DNA from: Aquincola agrisoli
Lineage (GTDB): Bacteria > Pseudomonadota > Gammaproteobacteria > Burkholderiales > Burkholderiaceae_C
Direction: 5' to 3'
Assembly: GCF_036621135.1 (NCBI RefSeq)
Contig: NZ_JAZIBG010000028.1
Span: 773,334 to 837,333 of the forward strand
Length of the DNA stretch: 64,000 bases
Shown: one piece after another, positions 53,228-61,045 of the stretch
Layout: each line of letters begins with the position of its first letter
Position numbering within the stretch: position 1 is the stretch's first letter
Made by a program: the position numbers and the translations under genes
The notes under the pieces: generated by a model
What the model was told of the DNA's origin: nothing
Databases searched by the model: none
The model's input: the letters and a program-made list of their open reading frames with translations, nothing else

Positions 53228-54493
53228 TCAGGCGAAGGTGCAGGTGTTGTCCTGCGGCTGCAGGATCTCGAGGCTCTCGTTCGGGCCCGGCACCGGCGCG
53301 CTGGTGGTCATCACGTCCCACTTGCCGGCGTTCTTGTCGGGGTTGGGCGTGACGGTGTACATCTCGAACAGCAGCTGGTGGTCGGCCTTGCGGAACGAGC
53401 CTTCGCGGGCGCGCAGCACGTCGAACTTGACGCCGCTTTCCAGGTACGCGATGAGCTTGTTCAGGTCGTCGCTCTTGGTCTCGTTCATCGCGCGGGCGAT
53501 GATCTTCACGGCCAGGTAGTCGGACACCGCCTGGTTCTCGGGCGGCTTGCCGAAGCGCTTGTTGAAGGCCGCGACGAAGGCCTGCGCCGACGGCGCCTTG
53601 ACCTGGTGCGTCCAGATGATCGGCCACACGCCGCTGAAGCCCTCGCGGCCCGCGCCCCAGATGCTCACGCAGTTCAGGTCCGCGCCCGCCAGCGGGATCG
53701 GCAGGTTGAACTCGTTGTACTGCTTCATGAAGTTGGTGGTCTGGTTGCCGGCCAGGTTGCTCATCACCAGGTCGGGCTTCTGCTGGCGGATCTTCAGGAT
53801 CAGCGAGCTGAACTCGGTGGTGTCGGTCGGCACCAGGTCGTTGGAGACGAACACCGCGCCGTTGGCTTCCATGAAGGCCTTGGTGCGCGCGAACAGGTCG
53901 TGGCCGAAGGCGTAGTCGGCGGTGAAGGCCATCCAGCGCTTGCCCTTGACCATGTTGTCGCGCAGCAGCGCGCGGCCCATGGCGTTGACGTACATCGAGT
54001 TGTTGGCCTCGGTGTGGAACATGGTGCGGCTGCAGGTCTTGCCGCGCAGTTCGTCGGAGTTGCAGCCCGTCTGGAAGAAGAGCTTGCCGGCACGCGCCGC
54101 CACCTGGGAGATGGCCAGGCCCGAGGCCGAGCTGATCTCGCCGACCAGGGCGAAGACCTTGTCGCGCTCGACCATGCGCTGCGCCTTCGACGAGGCCGTC
54201 TGCGGGTTGACGCTGTCCTCGCTCATCAACTTGAAGGGGCGGCCCAGCACGCCGCCAGCGGCGTTGACCTCTTCCACCGCCAGCGTGGCGCCCATCACCG
54301 CGTACTCGCCCATCGGGCCCAGGAAGCCGGTGCGCGGCGTGAGGTGGCCGAGCGTGAAGGCCTCGGCCTGCGCACGCACGAGGGCCGGCGCGGCCAGGCC
54401 CAGCGCGGCGGCGCCGGTGGCCCCCAGCACGAGGCGGCGGCGGGCGGACGAGGGCAGCAGCGCTGGCGAAGACGGACGCTCGAAATGGCTCAC
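53228..54493 (-). CDS. ABC transporter substrate-binding protein, LivK type, Tat signal
   Basis: 421 residues. The N-terminal SARRRLVLGATGAAALGLAAP looks like a twin-arginine signal, cleaved after VRAQA near 43. The mature part is a type I periplasmic fold: LGHLTPRTGFLGPMGEYAVMG and VGEISSASGLAISQVAA. GTG start at 54491-54493 with GGAGA 7 bases upstream. First gene of the operon, opposite the GntR regulator across an operator palindrome. The ligand is unknown; the pathway enzymes suggest a hydroxy- or keto-carboxylate. Confidence 0.92.
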   Translation of the reverse strand: MSHFERPSSPALLPSSARRRLVLGATGAAALGLAAPALVRAQAEAFTLGHLTPRTGFLGPMGEYAVMGATLAVEEVNAAGGVLGRPFKLMSEDSVNPQTASSKAQRMVERDKVFALVGEISSASGLAISQVAARAGKLFFQTGCNSDELRGKTCSRTMFHTEANNSMYVNAMGRALLRDNMVKGKRWMAFTADYAFGHDLFARTKAFMEANGAVFVSNDLVPTDTTEFSSLILKIRQQKPDLVMSNLAGNQTTNFMKQYNEFNLPIPLAGADLNCVSIWGAGREGFSGVWPIIWTHQVKAPSAQAFVAAFNKRFGKPPENQAVSDYLAVKIIARAMNETKSDDLNKLIAYLESGVKFDVLRAREGSFRKADHQLLFEMYTVTPNPDKNAGKWDVMTTSAPVPGPNESLEILQPQDNTCTFA

Positions 54494-54539
54494 GGGTGTC
54501 TCCTGTTGTCGGATCGGCTAGGGGAATGCACTCAATGTA

Positions 54540-54557
54540 TATCTGTGATCACAGATA
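54540..54557. promoter_or_regulatory. GntR operator, perfect 18-bp palindrome
   Basis: TATCTGTGATCACAGATA, symmetric at every base, midway between livK (minus) and gntR (plus). A secondary AGATAG/CTATCT pair (54553-54558 and 54575-54580) overlaps it. GntR regulators of the FadR/FCD group often bind such palindromes next to their own gene. It should control both directions. Confidence 0.75.
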
Positions 54558-54579
54558 GCAGCACAGGAGATACCCTATC

Positions 54580-54585
54580 TACAAT
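54580..54585 (+). promoter_or_regulatory. -10 element of gntR, probable leaderless mRNA
   Basis: TACAAT ends 5 bases before the gntR ATG at 54591, with no ribosome site between them. Transcription would then start at the ATG itself. The -35 position falls on the operator edge, which fits autorepression. Confidence 0.5.
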
Positions 54586-54590
54586 CGGCC

Positions 54591-55295
54591 ATGGCCCTCA
54601 CCGCCCTCGTCACCCCTGTAGCCAAGCGCCAGACGCTGGGCGCCGACGTGCACGCGCAGATGCGCGAGCTGCTGATGTCGGGGCAGCTCATGCCGGGCGA
54701 GCAGATATCGCTGCGCAGCACCGCGCAGGCGCTGGGCGTGAGCGTGATGCCGGTGCGCGAGGCCATGTACCAGCTGGTGGCCGAGCAGGCGCTGGAGATC
54801 ACGCCCAACCGCGCGATCCGCGTGCCGCTGATGAAGGTGAGCCGCTTCCGCGAGATCACGCTGATCCGCATCCACGTGGAAGGCCTGGCGGTGGAGCGCG
54901 CCGCGCAGCACGCCAGCGACGCGCTGGTGGCCGAGATGCAGGGCTGGAACGACCGGCTCGAACGCGAGATGTCGCTGAAGAAGCCCGACGCGTCGAAGCT
55001 CATCACCTTCAACAAGGAGCTGCACTTCAGCGCCTACCGCGCCGCCGGCATGCCCACGCTGCTGAAGATGATCGAGAGCCTGTGGCTGCGGATCGGCCCG
55101 ATCCTCAACTACGACCTGCGCGGCCAGTCGCAGCGGGTGGCGCAGCGCATGCCGGTGATCCAGCACGCCCGCATGATCGAAGGCATGGTCCGGCGCGATC
55201 CGGCGATGGCGGTGGAGGGGCTGCGCCTGGACATCGAGGGCGCGGCGCAGCACATCGTCACCAGCGGGGTGCTGGTGGAAGCCGACGACGAATGA
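54591..55295 (+). CDS. GntR/FCD family transcriptional regulator
   Basis: 234 residues. Winged-helix domain at 18-85 (MPGEQISLRSTAQALGVSVMPVREAMYQL), FCD ligand domain at 90-225 with metal-site candidates (IRIHVEGLAVERAA, FNKELHFSAYRAAG, IQHARMIEGM). This group binds carboxylates such as citrate, malonate or fatty acyl-CoA. Divergent from the livK operon across the palindrome at 54540-54557, so it probably represses that operon until the substrate is present. Confidence 0.92.
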   Translation: MALTALVTPVAKRQTLGADVHAQMRELLMSGQLMPGEQISLRSTAQALGVSVMPVREAMYQLVAEQALEITPNRAIRVPLMKVSRFREITLIRIHVEGLAVERAAQHASDALVAEMQGWNDRLEREMSLKKPDASKLITFNKELHFSAYRAAGMPTLLKMIESLWLRIGPILNYDLRGQSQRVAQRMPVIQHARMIEGMVRRDPAMAVEGLRLDIEGAAQHIVTSGVLVEADDE

Positions 55296-55323
55296 ACGCG
55301 CGGGGCGGGCCGCCCCGGCGCCG

Positions 55324-55869
55324 TCAGACCTTCACCAGGCCGCGGAAGCCGCGTGCCGCGTAGTACGACTGCGCGCCGTTGTGGTACGTGAAGACGTGGC
55401 CGTAGCGGCGGTCGCAGAACAGCGCGCCGCCGAGCCGGCGGATGGCCGGCGGGGTCTGCACCCAGCTCGAGGTCTTGGTGTCGAAGGCGCCAAGCTGCTG
55501 CAGATCGCGGTACTGCGCCTCCGTCAGGATCTCGACGCCCATCGCGGCCGCCATGTCGACGGCGCAGTCCGCGGGCCGGTTCTCCTTGCGCGATTCGAGC
55601 CCCTCCCGGTCGTAGCAGACGCTGCGGCGGCCGGCAGGGCTTTCGGCGGCGCAGTCGACGAAGGTGAACTCGCCCGTCGCCGGGTCGTGGCCGACGACGT
55701 CCGGCTCGCCGCCGGTGTGCTCCATCTCCTGCAGCACCCGCAGCTTGCCCGGGTGGGTGGCCAGCCGGGCCTGGACCTTCGCCCACTCGAGGCCTTCATG
55801 ACGGGCCATGTGCCTGTCGAAGCGGGCCTTCAGGGTATCGAGGAGGTCTGCGTGTGGATCGGCCTTCAT
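55324..55869 (-). CDS. DUF4256 family protein
   Basis: 181 residues from the ATG at 55867-55869, after GGGAG. Conserved features of DUF4256: GGEPDVVGHD, FVDCAAESPAGRRSVCYDREGLESRK, MGVEILTEAQYRDLQQLGAFDTKTSSW and the C-terminal FVYHN-like HVFTYHNGAQSYYAARGFRG. No signal or membrane segment. Function unknown. It converges with gntR; a short GC-rich hairpin lies between the two. Confidence 0.85.
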   Translation of the reverse strand: MKADPHADLLDTLKARFDRHMARHEGLEWAKVQARLATHPGKLRVLQEMEHTGGEPDVVGHDPATGEFTFVDCAAESPAGRRSVCYDREGLESRKENRPADCAVDMAAAMGVEILTEAQYRDLQQLGAFDTKTSSWVQTPPAIRRLGGALFCDRRYGHVFTYHNGAQSYYAARGFRGLVKV

Positions 55870-56044
55870 GTCGTCTCCCGGGGGCATCTGTGGCGGCCGG
55901 CGATTGTCACGTCCGGCGGCGCAGGCACGCCCTGTTCGGGGCCCTGGAGGGCCGGCCATCGCCGCCTATGCTTGAGAAGCCGGCCCGAGGCGCCTGCGCC
56001 CACCCCGCCGGCCCGTCCCCGGACCTTGGGCGAAAGGAGTGCAT

Positions 56045-56446
56045 ATGCTGGCCAATGCTGCGGTTACCACGATGCTGCCGGTCATCGACATGGCGCGCGC
56101 ACGGGCGTTCTACGAGGCCCGCCTGGGGCTGGTGCCCGGCGGCTTGCGGCCGGACGGCAAGTTCGTCTACCAGGTGGGCGGCAGCACGCTGGCGCTGTTC
56201 CCCAAGCCGGACGGCACCAAGGCCGAACACACGGCGATCAGCTTCCAGGTGCCCGACATCGACGCGGCCATCACGGCGCTGAAGCGGGCGGGCGTCGTGT
56301 TCGAGGACTACGACTTCCCCGACTTCAAGACGGTCAACCACGTGTGCGTGCTCGGCGCGGAGAAGGCGGCGTGGTTCAAGGACACGGAAGGCAACTTCCT
56401 GTGCCTGCACGAGGACCTGCCGCAGGGCGCCGGGGCCGGCGCCTAG
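56045..56446 (+). CDS. VOC/glyoxalase-like protein (1)
   Basis: 133 residues from the ATG at 56045, 6 bases after AAAGGAG; the GTG two codons earlier overlaps the ribosome site. Two beta-alpha-beta-beta-beta units typical of the vicinal oxygen chelate fold (LPVIDMARARAFYEARLGL and VLGAEKAAWFKDTEGNFLCLHE). The end Glu fits a metal ligand, but the first His is not evident. Enzyme or binding role unknown. Confidence 0.85.
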   Translation: MLANAAVTTMLPVIDMARARAFYEARLGLVPGGLRPDGKFVYQVGGSTLALFPKPDGTKAEHTAISFQVPDIDAAITALKRAGVVFEDYDFPDFKTVNHVCVLGAEKAAWFKDTEGNFLCLHEDLPQGAGAGA

Positions 56447-56788
56447 TCAGGGAGGCGGGTCACCGGCGGGCGGCGCAGGCGCAGGGTGGAGGTGGACTGC
56501 CAGCCACAGCGCGCCGCCGGAGGTGTGCTTCACAGTGTGGGGCGTGCCGGCCGGCAGGAAGAGGTAGTCGCCGGCCTCCAGCGCCCTCGCCCGCCCGGCG
56601 ACCTCGAGCACGGCCGAGCCGCGGACGAGCAGCACCCACTCGTCCTGCGCCTGCACGAACTCGGCCGACGAGGCGCCCGCGGCGCTGACGATGCGCTCCA
56701 CCACCAGTTGCCGGTGCTGGAGCAGGGTATCGAAGCGCTCGCCCGCGGCGGGCGCGTCGGAGGCGGCGTAGAGGTTGCCGTCGGGCAT
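56447..56788 (-). CDS. Cupin-domain protein
   Basis: 113 residues from MPDGNLYAASDAPAAGE. Cupin motif 1 FVQAQDEWVLLVRGSAVLEVAG and motif 2 GDYLFLPAGTPHTVKHTS, with His and Glu ligands partly kept. Ends in an Ala/Pro tail. Its stop abuts the VOC stop with no base between them. Function unknown. Confidence 0.8.
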   Translation of the reverse strand: MPDGNLYAASDAPAAGERFDTLLQHRQLVVERIVSAAGASSAEFVQAQDEWVLLVRGSAVLEVAGRARALEAGDYLFLPAGTPHTVKHTSGGALWLAVHLHPAPAPPAGDPPP

Positions 56789-56825
56789 GGGGCTCGGTGA
56801 AGATGCGAACTGATGGGCGCGACAC

Positions 56826-57143
56826 TCAAGCCGGTTGAGCGTGCAGGCGCACCCCCAGGGCCCTGGCGACCTTGAGCACCGTGGCGAAGCTGGGATTGCC
56901 CCCTTCACTGAGCGCGCGATAGAGACTCTCACGGCTCAGCCCAGCCTCCTTGGCGACCTGGCTCATTCCCTTGGCACGGGCGATATCGCCGAGCGCCCGG
57001 GCAATGCCTGAGACGTCATCCGGCGCCTCATCGAGCCATGCATCGAGATAGGCAGCCATCTCTTCTGGCGTGCGCAGGTGTTCAGCAACGTCGTAAGTGG
57101 ACGTTTTCAGCTTGGAGGGCTTCTTGCGAGCAGGGGCGGCCAT
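56826..57143 (-). CDS. higA: HigA-type antitoxin
   Basis: 105 residues. Basic Lys-rich N-terminus, then EHLRTPEEMAAYLDAWLDEAPDDV and a helix-turn-helix (GMSQVAKEAGLSRESLYRALSEGGNPSFATVLKV, positions about 60-95), the pattern of putative addiction-module antidote proteins. Starts 4 bases after the toxin stop. Toxin-first order is that of higBA. Probably represses the pair through the palindrome at 57451-57466. Confidence 0.9.
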   Translation of the reverse strand: MAAPARKKPSKLKTSTYDVAEHLRTPEEMAAYLDAWLDEAPDDVSGIARALGDIARAKGMSQVAKEAGLSRESLYRALSEGGNPSFATVLKVARALGVRLHAQPA

Positions 57144-57147
57144 GTTT

Positions 57148-57441
57148 CTACTCTCCATACGTTTGCACAAGTCGAATGGCCCAGGCAATGTCCTTCGCCT
57201 GCGTCGATTTGTCACCGCCGGCGAGCAAGAGGATGAGGCGGCTTCCTCGCTGCGTGTAGTAGACGCGATAGCCGGGACCCACATCGACCTTGAGCTCGGA
57301 GACGCCGTGCGTCAGGTTCCGGTGCGAGCCAGGATTGCCGTGTATGAGCCTGTCTACACGCATCAGGATGCGAGCCCGACCGGCCGGATCCCTGAGGTTG
57401 TCGATCCAGGCGCGGTACTCGTCGGTCTTCTCAACTCGCAT
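57148..57441 (-). CDS. higB: RelE/HigB-type toxin
   Basis: 97 residues of the addiction-module killer-protein group: YRAWIDNLRDPAGRARILMRVDRL, LKVDVGPGYRVYYTQRG and ILLLAGGDKSTQAKDIAWAI. Expected to cleave mRNA on the ribosome. The ATG at 57439-57441 lies 6 bases after a TACAAT -10 element, with no ribosome site, so the mRNA is probably leaderless. Confidence 0.9.
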   Translation of the reverse strand: MRVEKTDEYRAWIDNLRDPAGRARILMRVDRLIHGNPGSHRNLTHGVSELKVDVGPGYRVYYTQRGSRLILLLAGGDKSTQAKDIAWAIRLVQTYGE

Positions 57442-57447
57442 GTGCGC

Positions 57448-57466
57448 ATTGTAGCCCGCAGGCTAC
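57448..57466 (-). promoter_or_regulatory. higBA promoter and operator palindrome
   Basis: GTAGCC-CGCA-GGCTAC (57451-57466) has perfect 6-bp arms and overlaps the minus-strand -10 TACAAT (57448-57453). HTH antitoxins commonly bind such a site to autoregulate. Confidence 0.65.
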
Positions 57467-57531
57467 GATCATGTGAGGCGCGGGGCGGAATCGACGTCGG
57501 ACATGGAACGTCGATGAAGCGTGCAGGCCGC

Positions 57532-58188
57532 TCAGGCCGACTTGCCGAGCACGTGCATCTCGTACAGCGCCTCGGTGCGGCCGAGGAACATGGCCTGGCG
57601 GAACAGCATCGAGACGAGGAAGGCCACGAACACCACGCCGAAGGTGCCCGGGTACGTCGCCGGACTGAAGAAATGGCGGCCGCTGCTGTACAGGCCGATC
57701 GCGCCCAGAACCACCAGGCCGGTGAGCAGGTTCTGGCACAGCGTGACCTCGGCGAGCGCCTTCGTGACGATGCGTCCGGGATCGTGCGAGGCCTTGGCGA
57801 TGGCCTCCATCTTCTGCGCCACCAGCTGCCACTGCCGGGCCAGGCCGTGGCTGCTTCTGAGGCCGAGCGGGCTGCTCAGCCAGCCGGGGGCGCTGAGGAG
57901 CCGGTAGGAGATCGCGTCCCACACCAGGCAGAAGCCCGACAGCACGATGCCGGCCAGGTAGCTCAGCAGGATGAGCAGGACCAGCGACGTGCCGCCGATC
58001 TTCTCGACGCTGAAGACCCGCTGCACCTCGGGCGACACCAGCGACAGAGTGATCCAGAACGCGGCGCCGGGGCAGACCCGCGCGATCAGGTCGTAGTAGA
58101 CCGTGGGCACGATGTCGGCGAGCGACGGCGCCGGCTTGGGCTTGCCGGCGTCGTCCTTGGCAGCCGCTGCTGCGGGTGGGGTCACCAT
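57532..58188 (-). CDS. Unknown four-helix membrane protein
   Basis: 218 residues. A Lys/Pro/Ala-rich cytoplasmic N-terminus (1-20), then SLADIVPTVYYDLIARVCPGAAFW leading into helix 1 (about 40-57), helix 2 (67-92), a soluble stretch with an Ala/Lys helix at 115-140, and helices 3 (150-168) and 4 (178-198). I recognise no family. The YYDLIARVCPG motif looks conserved-type and would be a good search seed. GAGGAA ribosome site. It lies next to the toxin-antitoxin pair in an accessory stretch. Confidence 0.75.
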   Translation of the reverse strand: MVTPPAAAAAKDDAGKPKPAPSLADIVPTVYYDLIARVCPGAAFWITLSLVSPEVQRVFSVEKIGGTSLVLLILLSYLAGIVLSGFCLVWDAISYRLLSAPGWLSSPLGLRSSHGLARQWQLVAQKMEAIAKASHDPGRIVTKALAEVTLCQNLLTGLVVLGAIGLYSSGRHFFSPATYPGTFGVVFVAFLVSMLFRQAMFLGRTEALYEMHVLGKSA

Positions 58189-58238
58189 GGCGTTCCTCCT
58201 CGGTGTTCGGCGCCTGTGCGGAGAGCTTGTTCAGCAGC

Positions 58239-58631
58239 TCATTCCGCCTGATGGCAGGCGACGCACAGCTTGTTGCCCTCCGGGTCACGGAAGTACGCGC
58301 CGTAGTAGTGGGCGTGGTACTCCGGCCTCAAGCCGGGCGGACCTTCACAGCGTCCGCCGTGCCGGAGCGCCAGCGCATGGACGTGGTCGACCTGCGCCCG
58401 CGACGCCGCCAGGAAGGCCACCATCTGGCCATTGCCGGGATGGTGCGGCTGCTGGTCGTGCGGGCGGCCGATCAAGAAGAGCGGCCGCGGATCCGGCGAC
58501 GACTGCCAGCCGGCCCACGGGCGCCCGGGCTCCTGGAAGCGGAACGCGATGCCCAGCGCATCGAGCACGGGCCTGTAGAAGGCCAGCGCCCGCTCGAAGT
58601 CGGTGACGCCCACCATGATGTGCGAAAACAC
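58239..58631 (-). CDS. VOC/glyoxalase-like protein (2)
   Basis: 130 residues. It starts with GTG (58629-58631) after GGGGAG. HIMVGVTDFERALAFYRPVLDALG at the N-terminus and GAYFRDPEGNKLCVACH at the C-terminus match single-domain VOC proteins. His near the N-terminus and Glu of DPEGN could bind metal. Unrelated in sequence to the other two VOC genes nearby. Substrate unknown. Confidence 0.88.
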   Translation of the reverse strand: MFSHIMVGVTDFERALAFYRPVLDALGIAFRFQEPGRPWAGWQSSPDPRPLFLIGRPHDQQPHHPGNGQMVAFLAASRAQVDHVHALALRHGGRCEGPPGLRPEYHAHYYGAYFRDPEGNKLCVACHQAE

Positions 58632-58670
58632 GCGGCTGCTCCCCTGCTGGTTATGGCCGCCGGCAGGCCG

Positions 58671-59822
58671 TCAGTACGACGTCACCGCGCTCGGCTGCCC
58701 CGCCTTGAAATTGAACACCGTCACCGGCGACGACTTCAGGTCGCGCTGCGCATCGAACTCGTAGGTGCCGGCCGCGCCCTTGTAGCTGCCCTTCTGCATC
58801 GCCTCCGCCACCTTGGCCGGATCGGTGCTGCCCGCCTGCTGCATGGCGTGGGCGAAGAGGTGCACGCCGTCGTAGAAGGCGGCGGCGTAGGTCAGCGGAT
58901 CGCGGTTGGCATTGGCGGCGCGGTAGGCCTTGATGAAGGCCTGGCCTTCATTCGCCCGGTTGATCATCGCGCCGCCCTGCGTGCACCAGACGTTCTCGCC
59001 CACGGTGTCGCCGCCGGCCAGCTTGGCCGTCTCGGCGGAGCAGATGCCGTCGCCGCCCAGCAGGCTGGCGTTGATGCCCAGCTGCCGCATCTGCCGCGCC
59101 ATCGGGCCGCCCTGCGCCGAATAGCCGCCGAAGAAGACGGCGTCGGGCTTGGCCGCCTTGATGCCGGTGAGCACGGGCGTGAAGTCGGTGGTCTTGTCGG
59201 AGACGTACTCCGTCTTCACCACCTCCATGCCGCTGGCCTTGGCGGCCGCCGCGAACTCCTGCGCCAGGCCCTGGCCGTAGGCGCTGCGGTCGTCGATGAC
59301 GGCGACGCGCTTGAGCTTCAGCTCCTTGGCGGCGTACTGGGCCATCTTCACGCCCAGGGCGGTGTCGGCCGCGCCGATGCGGAAGAGCCGCTGGTAGCCC
59401 TGCTGCGTGATCTTGGGGTTGGACGACACCGTGGCGACGACGATGCCCGCCTGGTCATAGACACGCGAGGCCGGCATCGTCACGCCGGAGTTGTAGGGCC
59501 CGACGACGAAGCGCACGCCGCCATCGGCCAACTTCTGCGCGACGGCCACGCCCTGCTTCGGGTCGGCCTGGTCGTCCTCGGCCTTCAGCTCGAAGCGCAC
59601 CGGCTTGCCGCCGATGCGGGGCTTGCGGGCGTTCAGTTCGTCGACGGCCAGCTTGGCGCCGGCCACGTTGTCTTGCCCGTAGGCGCTCTGCGGGCCCGAC
59701 AGCGGGCTGCTCAGGCCGATGGGGATGACGGTCTCCTGGGCCTGCGCGGGCGCGCACAGCGCGGCGGCCAAGGCGGCGGCCAGCAGGGCCGGGGTGATCG
59801 GGCTGGGGCGGGAAGCATTCAT
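58671..59822 (-). CDS. Branched-chain amino acid ABC transporter binding protein, orphan
   Basis: 383 residues. Sec signal (MNASRPSPITPALLAAALAA) cleaved after AQAQ near 29. LivK fold with IPIGLSSPLSGPQSAYGQDNVAGAKLAVDELNA, VVGPYNSGVTMPASRVY and DDRSAYGQGLAQEFAAAAKASG, close to the LIV-binding proteins of E. coli. No permease or ATPase gene adjoins it; it may share the fused transporter 6 kb away or one outside the window. Confidence 0.92.
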   Translation of the reverse strand: MNASRPSPITPALLAAALAAALCAPAQAQETVIPIGLSSPLSGPQSAYGQDNVAGAKLAVDELNARKPRIGGKPVRFELKAEDDQADPKQGVAVAQKLADGGVRFVVGPYNSGVTMPASRVYDQAGIVVATVSSNPKITQQGYQRLFRIGAADTALGVKMAQYAAKELKLKRVAVIDDRSAYGQGLAQEFAAAAKASGMEVVKTEYVSDKTTDFTPVLTGIKAAKPDAVFFGGYSAQGGPMARQMRQLGINASLLGGDGICSAETAKLAGGDTVGENVWCTQGGAMINRANEGQAFIKAYRAANANRDPLTYAAAFYDGVHLFAHAMQQAGSTDPAKVAEAMQKGSYKGAAGTYEFDAQRDLKSSPVTVFNFKAGQPSAVTSY

Positions 59823-59981
59823 GGATGCGACTCCTTCGGTTTGCAGGATCAACAGCAGGGAGCGGCTGAGGACGGCACCGCCGGCGCAGGCAGCACGCAC
59901 CGGGCCGCCGGCGCCCAGTGTGTCAGGGTCCAGCAGTGGCGTCAGCCGGGTGCGGCCCCTGGGCCGCCGACGCCCGATGCC

Positions 59982-60458
59982 TCAAGGCTGCCGCTCCACG
60001 GGGTTGGCCCGGGCGGCCTGCTGCCCGAGCTGCTGGGCGATGCCGATGAGGATCCCTTCGGGGCCCCGGATGTAGCACAGCCGGTAGACGTCTTCGTAAT
60101 TGACGACTTCATCGACCAGCGTCGCGCCGAGCTTGCTGAGCCGGGCGAGGGTGTCGTCGATGTCCTCGACGGTGAACATCACGCGCAGGTATCCCAGCGA
60201 GTTCACCGGGGCGGTGCGGTGATCGGACGCGATGGCGGGCGCGTTGAAGCGCGAGAGCTCGACACGGCCGTGGCCGTCGGGCGTGCGCAGCATGGCGATC
60301 TCGACGCGCTGGCCGCGCACGCCGGTGACGCGGCCGGCCCATTCGGCTTCGATCGGCATGCGCCCTTCGAGGACCAGGCCGAGCTCGATGAAGAACTGGA
60401 TGGCGGCATCGATGTCTTCCACCACGATGCCGACGTTGTCCATGCGCTTGACGGTCAT
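59982..60458 (-). CDS. VOC/glyoxalase-like protein (3)
   Basis: 158 residues from the ATG at 60456-60458 (MTVKRMDNVGIVVEDIDAAIQFF). Two VOC half-domains with VMFTVEDIDDTLARLSKLGA and YIRGPEGILIGIAQQLG, the Glu of PEG being a usual metal ligand. The start overlaps the stop of the upstream unknown gene by 4 bases (ATGA), so the two are translated together. Confidence 0.88.
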   Translation of the reverse strand: MTVKRMDNVGIVVEDIDAAIQFFIELGLVLEGRMPIEAEWAGRVTGVRGQRVEIAMLRTPDGHGRVELSRFNAPAIASDHRTAPVNSLGYLRVMFTVEDIDDTLARLSKLGATLVDEVVNYEDVYRLCYIRGPEGILIGIAQQLGQQAARANPVERQP

Positions 60459-60952
60459 GAGGTTTGCTCCGAAGCGACGAGCGGCGGCCGGTGCGGCGAG
60501 GGCTCCTGCCCCGCCAGTGATGCGAGGCACTGCACCTGCCAATCGAACTCTGGCTCGAAGGACTCCAGATCGGCGACCGCCGCGTAACCGCCCTGGCCAT
60601 ATACCGTGGCATAGGCGGCGTACTCGGCCGCCGCCAGCGCCTTGCCCGCCAGCGCGTTGGCGACGGCGTAGGTTGCAGACACTGCGGCATGACCGCAGCC
60701 GTCGATCGACTTCGAACCCTGGTGGTGATTGGCCAGGCGAGCTGCTTCGGCGGCAAGCTGCTCAAGCTGCGTGCGACTCAGCGATCCGCCCAGATATTGG
60801 CCCAGACCCCCGAGGCAATCGGCCACGGCCGGCTCCTCGAGCAGGTGCTGCACGCGGAGCACGCAGGCGTGGCCGAACGCGAGGCGCAGGCGCTCGTTGG
60901 ACGGCGCGTTCAAGTCGACCTGTTTGGCGAGTTGATCGAGCGATGGATTCAT
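60455..60952 (-). CDS. Unknown helical protein coupled to VOC gene
   Basis: 165 residues, mainly alpha-helical and Ala-rich: LAKQVDLNAPSNERLRLAFGHACVLRV and GCGHAAVSATYAVANALAGKALAAAEYAAYATVYG. The pattern of AAxAAxYA helices ending in FDWQVQCL recalls the all-alpha immunity proteins grouped as Imm5, but I cannot confirm this. AAGGAG ribosome site. Overlap with the VOC start suggests joint function. No toxin gene is recognisable next to it. Confidence 0.75.
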   Translation of the reverse strand: MNPSLDQLAKQVDLNAPSNERLRLAFGHACVLRVQHLLEEPAVADCLGGLGQYLGGSLSRTQLEQLAAEAARLANHHQGSKSIDGCGHAAVSATYAVANALAGKALAAAEYAAYATVYGQGGYAAVADLESFEPEFDWQVQCLASLAGQEPSPHRPPLVASEQTS

Positions 60953-61045
60953 TCCGATCTCCTTGCGCCCCGGCGTCTTTTCAGCACGGGGGCAGTCTGT
61001 TCCTCCATGGTGGCCGGCCTCCCGCTGGCTGGTGCATCGCCGCGC

